A stretch of DNA of 64,000 nucleotides from JAGIBJ01 sp032119795 (GTDB lineage Bacteria > Actinomycetota > Thermoleophilia > Solirubrobacterales > Solirubrobacteraceae). Shown here in pieces: positions 59,901-64,000 of the stretch (the stretch's first letter is position 1; each line of letters starts with the position of its first letter). Location of the stretch: contig JAUMFO010000011.1 in assembly GCA_032119795.1 (NCBI GenBank), forward strand, positions 267,874-331,873, written 5' to 3'. Below the pieces are notes generated by a model that saw only the letters and a program-made list of their open reading frames with translations, was not told the origin of the DNA and made no database searches. The translations under genes and the position numbers were made by a program.

Positions 59901-61784
59901 GAGTGCCAGCTCGACGGCGGCTCCTGGACGGCCTGCACCTCACCCCGCAACCTCACCGGGCTCGACGACGGCGACCACACCTTCCGCGTCCGCGCGATCG
60001 ACGCAGCTGGCAACACCGACGCCACACCAGCGTCCTACAGCTGGACGGTCGACACCGGTGCACCGACGACCACGCTGACGGGTAACCCGCCCGCCGTCTC
60101 TGCGTCGGCCAATCCGTCGTTCACCTTCACCGGTGCCGACCCGGGCGGCAGCGGCGTGGCGTCCTACGAGTGCCGACTCGACGGCGGCGCCTGGAACCCC
60201 TGCGCCTCCCCGAAGGACTTCACCGGTCTCGCCGACGGCTCCCACACCTTCGAGGTGCGCGCGATCGACACGACCGGCACCGTCGACCCGACCCCAGCCA
60301 CCTACCTGTGGACGATCGACACCGCCGGCCCGCCCGTCACGCCGGAGCCCCCGGCGAAGCCGACCGCCAACCCGCGTCCCGAACTCACCTTCACCACGGA
60401 GCCCGGAGCGACGATCGAGATCAAGATCGACGGCGTGATCGTCGGCACCGCCACGGCTGGCCCCGACGGAACTGCGACCTTCACCCCGCCGGTCGACCTC
60501 ACCGACGGCCCGCACAACATCGTGGTCGTCGGCATCGACGACCTCGGCAACCGCGGTCCCGAGTCGTCGCCGGTGGTGTTGCGCGTCGCCGCAACGCCGC
60601 CGCTGAGGCCGACGATCCCAAGCTCGCCGGCGCCTGTCTCCTCCGACGGCAACCCGATCTTCACGCTCGACGGCGACGAGAACTCGACCTTCGAATGCCA
60701 GCTCGACGGCGGCGCCTGGGCGCCTTGCCCCGCGACGGTCACGCTCCCGAACTTGCCCGACGGCACGCACACGCTGAAGGTGCGCGAGGTCAACGAGGCC
60801 GGCGTCCCCGGCGCCGAGCGCGATTACACGTGGACGGTCGACACGACTAAGCCGGCGCTCCCGGTCTATGTCGTCGCCCCGCCGGCCAAGACGCCGGAGG
60901 CCGCAGCCCGCTTTGATCTGAACACCGAACCGGGAACGACCCTGCGCTGCTCGGTCGACGGCGGCGAGTTCGTTGACTGCACCACCGGCCTTGACCTCTC
61001 CAGCCTGACGGAGGGCACGCACAAGATCGTCGCGATCGCGACCGACGCCGCCGGCAACTCGTCGGCCCCGGCGACCTACGACTGGCTGATTGCCACGCCG
61101 CTGACGGCGACGACTTCGTTTGCGAAGCTCACGGCGCGCCTGGCGACCAAGACGATCATCCACGCCAACAAGCGCATGACGATCATCTGCCGCCTCTCCA
61201 AGGGCAGCACCGTCCAGACCTGCGACGGCAAGGCGTACGCCCGACTCAAGGGCAAGCTGGTGCTCGTCGCGACCGGCAAGCGCACGCTCAAGAAGACGGG
61301 CTCGCTGAGCGCCGGCGTGCGAGTCAAACTCAACAAGGTCGGCATGGCGGCGCTCAAGCGCAACCCAGGCGGACTGAAGGTCAGCGTGAAGATGATCAGC
61401 AAGACCCGCGAGGGCCGCACGCTGACGACCCGCGTGAACACCAAGATCTACCCGGCGCGCAAGGCCGCCCATCCGATCCTCTCGCCGGTCGACAGCGCGA
61501 GCGCGTTCGCGCCGGGCGGCAAGCAGCGCAGCCAGATCAAGGCGCTCGCGAAGAACATCAAGGGCGCCAAGAGCGTGCTGTGCGTCGGCCACACCGACAA
61601 GTTCGGGACGCAGGCCCAGGGCCTGGCGCGGGCGAAGGCCGCGTGCGCGGAACTCAAGAAGCTCGGCGTCGACGCCAAGTACACGACGCAGTCCAAGGGC
61701 AGCACGGCGCCCCGGGCGACGAACAAGACGGCGGCAGGTCGCGCCCTCAACCGCCGCGTCGTGTTGCTCGTCCGCTTCCCCTAG
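56937..61784 (+). CDS. Giant secreted lectin/Ig-repeat/OmpA-like surface protein
   Basis: 1615 residues. A signal peptide ends near AEA (about 38). A bacterial L-type-lectin-like domain follows (about 40-300: FDYATYGGTGADGLTFFLYDG; NNAYIGVGFDEFGNF). Then come a DUF11-like domain, a WQRCDPNGSNCVDI Ig-like domain, and about ten Ig-like repeats of about 88 residues. Seven are well matched, each with a Cys pair C-x10-C (YECRLDGGSWVVCTSP) and VRAIDxAGN. The C-terminus has an OmpA-like domain (SVLCVGHTDKFGTQAQGLARAKAACAELK). It is probably a cell-envelope adhesin. Its stop overlaps the convergent regulator stop. Confidence 0.9.
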   Translation: MTRPMLGSSNLRSDALLVVRFFLAALAAAFAIVGTAEASTDPPFPLTESFASSTAPGWTLGGSATLTAPGTDTAGNGWLRLTGATTNQAGYAFYDTAFPSAKGASVEFDYATYGGTGADGLTFFLYDGATTAAQFQIGAFGGSLGYAPCSTGSKPGLNNAYIGVGFDEFGNFTNLQSTCGTAGPVAGAPTDNTARPNFVAVRGSEANNYPLLAGAATSQALTATRANARHVSISVLPDGKLNVFIRYPDGTFQQIVNNKQLPTSPATLKLGFAGSTGGSTNIHEIHNTKVVKPVDIQTTVTDGGAGKPRAGANTWTAVVTNAGTNDTNSGTFAATTGAQSLTGVTWTCSASAGSSCGAATSGSGLPSVTTGALLPSGTLTFQITGTPAAATDYAQLSVDAQPTGDTGDTTPDNNAATDTSDLTPVFDAQPTFTLASNGLATATTTNARGGNVTYASRWQRCDPNGSNCVDIASATATTYTTTAADRGFTIRYTRTATNAAGSTVSASAHYSPLPTTNLVSAPSGATTSTSAAPTFSTPTSGATLECKLDAGAWATCTSPRSYTGLAEGSHTFSVRAVYGGLSDDTPATATWTVDTTVPNTSITSQPAANESSTSASLGFTGTDPGGSGVASYQCRIDAGAWGACTSPRTYTGLAQGNHTFDVRAIDNAGNVDPTPASYTWRVDTVDPDTSLLTTPPSTTAATTGAFTFTGTDPSGSGIASYECRLDGGSWVVCTSPESFAGLADGSHTVDVRAIDTAGNRDATPASYTWTVDATAPNTTIQTHPPTTDDSPDASFTFTGSDGSGSGVASYECQLDGGAWNPCTSPKDFTGLADGSHTFAVRAIDGAGTADATPDTFTWTVDTAAPATSLTGTPPAISGSSAATLTFTGTDPGGSGVSSFACRLDGGSWTPCTSPQSYAGLADGTHTAEVRAIDGAGNPDGSPASYTWTIDTTSPETTITAQPASTTASDTAAFSFTGSDPGGSGVASYECQLDGGSWTACTSPRNLTGLDDGDHTFRVRAIDAAGNTDATPASYSWTVDTGAPTTTLTGNPPAVSASANPSFTFTGADPGGSGVASYECRLDGGAWNPCASPKDFTGLADGSHTFEVRAIDTTGTVDPTPATYLWTIDTAGPPVTPEPPAKPTANPRPELTFTTEPGATIEIKIDGVIVGTATAGPDGTATFTPPVDLTDGPHNIVVVGIDDLGNRGPESSPVVLRVAATPPLRPTIPSSPAPVSSDGNPIFTLDGDENSTFECQLDGGAWAPCPATVTLPNLPDGTHTLKVREVNEAGVPGAERDYTWTVDTTKPALPVYVVAPPAKTPEAAARFDLNTEPGTTLRCSVDGGEFVDCTTGLDLSSLTEGTHKIVAIATDAAGNSSAPATYDWLIATPLTATTSFAKLTARLATKTIIHANKRMTIICRLSKGSTVQTCDGKAYARLKGKLVLVATGKRTLKKTGSLSAGVRVKLNKVGMAALKRNPGGLKVSVKMISKTREGRTLTTRVNTKIYPARKAAHPILSPVDSASAFAPGGKQRSQIKALAKNIKGAKSVLCVGHTDKFGTQAQGLARAKAACAELKKLGVDAKYTTQSKGSTAPRATNKTAAGRALNRRVVLLVRFP

Positions 61785-63082
61785 GCGGCGGTCGCGCCGA
61801 TCCCGGCGTGGTCGGCGACGTTGATGATCACCATCGTGGTGAGCATCTCCGTCGCCGTGTCGATGAGTTCGGGGAAGCGGTCGGTCTCGCCGCGGTCCAC
61901 GTGGCTGATCACGAGTTCCAAGAATGCGCCGATAATCCCGCGGGCGACGAGCGGAGAGAGCGGGCGCGACGGGATCTGAGGGTTGGCCGCGCGGCCCTCT
62001 TCCACGACCTCGCAGAGCATCTCGCCGAAGAGATCCATGGCGTCGTCGCGGGCGAGGCGCGCCTCCTCGCTGAGGGTCGCGAGCTCGACGAGAATCGCGT
62101 GGCTCAGGCGCGGCTGGGCCATCAGAATGCTGAAGTACGCCTCAAAGCCCTTGCGCATCACGTCGACCCACGGCCCGTCGAAGACGATCGACTGCCGGAC
62201 GGTCGTCATGACGGCGAACGTCACCTGGCGGTGGAGTTCCAGGAAGCACTCTTCCTTGCTGGAGAACTCGGCGTAGAAGGTGCGCAGCGACGTCCGTGCC
62301 TCGCGGGCGATGTCGGCCACCTTCGTGCCGCTGAATCCCTCGCGGGCGATGACCACCGCCAGGGCGGTCAGCAGCTGCTGGCGCGTCTCAGACGGTGGGC
62401 CGGCGGGGGCGCTCGCTGATTTGGAGGCCTCCTGGAGCGCGGCGCCGACGTAGACCCGGGGCGGCCGGCCGCGCTCGGCAGGTGGTGCCATCGCCGCAGC
62501 GCTGAAGTCGATCGCGTCGGCGGTCGTGATCTCCGCGTGCATATTGCGATCCATCATCCGCAAGGCGGCGCCAGCGAGGCTGGGATCGATCGCGGCGACG
62601 GCATCCTGCGGTACGACCACCTGGTAGCGCCGTACCGACGCGTCGAGGGTGGAGTAGAGGATGCCCTGCTCGGTCGCTTGGCCGGTCAGGACGATGCGGC
62701 GCACACCACGTGCATGCAACAGGTCCTCCAGGGTGGAGCGGTCAAACGCCGAGGGCCGCGCGCGGACGACGACGGGATCTCCGGGGAGCGGCAGGATCGC
62801 TTCGATCAGTTCGCCAAGCCCATGCTTGCGGGCAGACTCGATGAGCTGCTCGCCGCTGGCGCTCCAGCGGCCCTGGTGGTCTTCCACGTAGATCACGGGG
62901 ACACTCGCCCGGCGGGCGCGCTGGATCAGGTCGGCGATGACGGGAACCGCCTTGGGGGCGTTGCGGCGTAGCGCCCGGCCGTCGCCGCCGTCAAGCGACG
63001 CAAACATGTCGAGGACCAGCAGGGCGGTGACGTCGCGCCTGGCGAGGGACTCGGTGGGCGCTGGAGACGGGGGAGTGGACAC
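61781..63082 (-). CDS. Isochorismatase-like domain fused to TetR regulator
   Basis: 433 residues, GTG start with AGGTG 8 nt upstream. Residues 18-195 form an isochorismatase-like hydrolase fold: D25 (LLVLDMF), VVVRARPSAF at 104-113 and VLTGQATEQGILYSTLDA at 131-148. The usual Lys is Arg107 and the usual catalytic Cys is Gly140; Gly at this position also occurs in EntB/PhzD. Residues about 235-420 form a TetR regulator with helix-turn-helix GTKVADIAREARTSLRTFYAEFSSKEE. The frame is continuous, so the fusion is real. A palindrome at 63146 is the likely operator. Confidence 0.88.
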   Translation of the reverse strand: MSTPPSPAPTESLARRDVTALLVLDMFASLDGGDGRALRRNAPKAVPVIADLIQRARRASVPVIYVEDHQGRWSASGEQLIESARKHGLGELIEAILPLPGDPVVVRARPSAFDRSTLEDLLHARGVRRIVLTGQATEQGILYSTLDASVRRYQVVVPQDAVAAIDPSLAGAALRMMDRNMHAEITTADAIDFSAAAMAPPAERGRPPRVYVGAALQEASKSASAPAGPPSETRQQLLTALAVVIAREGFSGTKVADIAREARTSLRTFYAEFSSKEECFLELHRQVTFAVMTTVRQSIVFDGPWVDVMRKGFEAYFSILMAQPRLSHAILVELATLSEEARLARDDAMDLFGEMLCEVVEEGRAANPQIPSRPLSPLVARGIIGAFLELVISHVDRGETDRFPELIDTATEMLTTMVIINVADHAGIGATAA

Positions 63083-63145
63083 GTTGGTGGCACCTGACCA
63101 GGGACTTGGCAGAAGCTACTCCACCGCCGGGACTGCGGGGAAGGA

Positions 63146-63162
63146 TCAGTGAGTCTCACTGA
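63146..63162. promoter_or_regulatory. 17-bp palindrome, likely operator of the fusion regulator
   Basis: TCAGTGAGTCTCACTGA: perfect 8-bp arms around a central T, flanked by AAAAAA. It lies 64 bp upstream of the fusion gene, a size and place typical of TetR operators. Confidence 0.7.
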
Positions 63163-63344
63163 AAAAACTCCCGACGGCAATAGCCAACTTCTTGGTTCGC
63201 GCGGTCGCGTCCACGCGCTGACGCTGGTCCTGCACATTACCGGTGTGCTGCGGGTCGCTGGGCTCGGTGCCGCGACCGGCTCGCTTGCCGTGTGCGAGTT
63301 GACGCGGTGTCGGATTACGGCTGGCCGGCCCATGCGCCGCGAGC
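63163..63344. other. Gap between operator and element D
   Basis: About 180 bp, no credible ORF or further motif. A divergent promoter could lie here. Confidence 0.4.
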
Positions 63345-63830
63345 GGCCGTTGGCGGCGCCGGCGTCTTCTCATTGGGGTCTTGGTCTTTGGCGGCGACTT
63401 GGCCGTCGTGGGGTCTTGGCCTGTTGGCGTGGCGGCGTCTTGGCCGCTGGCGGCGGTGGGACTTCGATCGCTCCGGGGACTTTGGGCGCCGCCGCACCGA
63501 GGGCGGGCGGAGTCGTGGGTTGCGCTGGTTGGCGGCGGCGGGACTTGGATCGCTGCGGCGCCTGCGGGCGCCGGGCGCGGCGCAACCTGTGGGGGTTGCA
63601 CTTGGCTGACGTAACGCCATGCGAGGGTGGGGTCGCGTTGAAACCGCCGGACGTGCGGCGGTTTCAACGCGAAGGGCGCCACGGGGCGCGTTATGTCAGG
63701 TAGATGCAACCGCCAGAGGTTGCGGCCCGCCCGCCAGCTCAAACACCGGCAGGCCCGCCTCGAAGAAGCACGCTCGTCCCTCGCCGATCAGACGCCCACC
63801 CGCCCCGAAGCGATCGTCAATCCGCTGCCG
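63345..63830. repeat. Hairpin-cassette element D (one cassette)
   Basis: Mini-hairpins at 63582-63599 and 63706-63723 bound one type-4 cassette (63600-63705) with a 16-bp perfect stem (63634-63649 / 63656-63671, loop GACGTG). Left flank (63350-63581) and right flank (63724-63830) match element A closely, including the tail TTATGTCAGGTAGAT before the second mini-hairpin, although A carries a type-2 cassette. Confidence 0.85.
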
Positions 63831-64000
63831 CCAACCAGCACGAACGCCGCGCCGCCGATCAGCCCAAACGGCGCGCCGCCAACCAGCGTGGCGGTCATCG
63901 AGCGCGCTCGCGCCGACTCTGCCCATGCGCGGAGTGCTCGTCAGGTGGCGGTCGGCGGCCCGGCCACTTCGGCGTGGCGTGGATCACCTGGCTGTTCGCG
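63831..64000. other. Window end
   Basis: GC-rich sequence beyond element D. A short frame from ATG 63924 runs off the window, but there is too little to call a gene. Confidence 0.3.

Noticed and set aside
1..64000. tRNA, rRNA, insertion sequences and prophage
   Set aside because: No cloverleaf, rRNA signature, transposase or integrase sequence was recognised by eye; a tRNAscan or Infernal run would settle small RNAs.

Overview
This is a GC-rich bacterial window, about 70% GC by eye, with dense actinobacterial-type genes. It contains an IdeR/DtxR-type regulator, many OmpR/TetR/MerR regulators, an actinobacterial Abhydrolase_9-type membrane hydrolase, collagen-like and Ig-repeat secreted proteins, and Ca-binding RTX repeats. 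The gene content and style suggest the Thermoleophilia (Solirubrobacterales and relatives); this is inferred from protein families, not from a marker gene. No rRNA, tRNA or CRISPR locus was seen. A striking feature of gene starts is a TANNNT-like -10 hexamer placed only 6-9 nt before an ATG/GTG with no Shine-Dalgarno sequence, implying many leaderless mRNAs.

Layout. 1-7083: membrane-protein block (Abhydrolase_9-type and CPBP protease leftward; a DUF2254 protein, a cation:proton antiporter and a PrsW-type protease rightward). 7149-12550: two GPDPase_memb-like proteins, a HAD dehalogenase, an RTX-repeat protein and NudC. 12894-15904: sucCD and a tandem crcB fluoride-channel pair. 15967-20123: a DUF4173-type protein, a sensor kinase and response regulator, and a divergent type II lumazine synthase. 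20219-27733: two secreted proteins, a divergent MFS/LysR pair, a DHA2 MFS pump, and a divergent thiolase/TetR pair with a clear operator. 28146-36228: a purine/pyrimidine-type catabolic block. An FAD oxidoreductase, an 8-oxoguanine-deaminase-like amidohydrolase and a creatininase-like amidohydrolase run left; a cytosine-deaminase-like enzyme with a complete NitT/TauT-type ABC importer runs right. 36378-41619: HdeD-like protein, M20 dipeptidase, AbgT-family transporter and SLC13-type permease. 42411-47124: TetR, then the leftward operon allantoinase-allantoicase-malate synthase, which takes allantoin to malate. 48212-54452: IdeR-like regulator, a GGDEF/EAL membrane protein, MerR, and a large unknown membrane protein. 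54704-61784: LacI regulator and a 1615-residue lectin/Ig-repeat/OmpA surface protein. 61781-63082: an isochorismatase-like domain fused to a TetR regulator.

The main unexplained structure is a family of four long non-coding elements, at about 41740-42255 (A), 47310-48170 (B), 55895-56815 (C) and 63345-63830 (D). Each has GC-rich inverted-repeat arms around a core of 18-bp mini-hairpins (GCAACC-N6-GGTTGC) that punctuate larger two-stem hairpin cassettes of about 63-106 bp. The same five cassette types occur in different combinations. C lacks exactly the 103-bp unit that B has, and A and D share one frame but carry different cassettes. Stems show compensatory base changes. All four copies lie just 5' of a transcription-regulator gene. 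I do not recognise this as a described element.

The catabolic genes appear co-regulated. The core CAATCGTTTG, resembling a LacI-family operator, occurs in the divergent promoter region at 31977 and again upstream of the allantoinase operon at 47204. A LacI regulator is encoded about 8 kb away.
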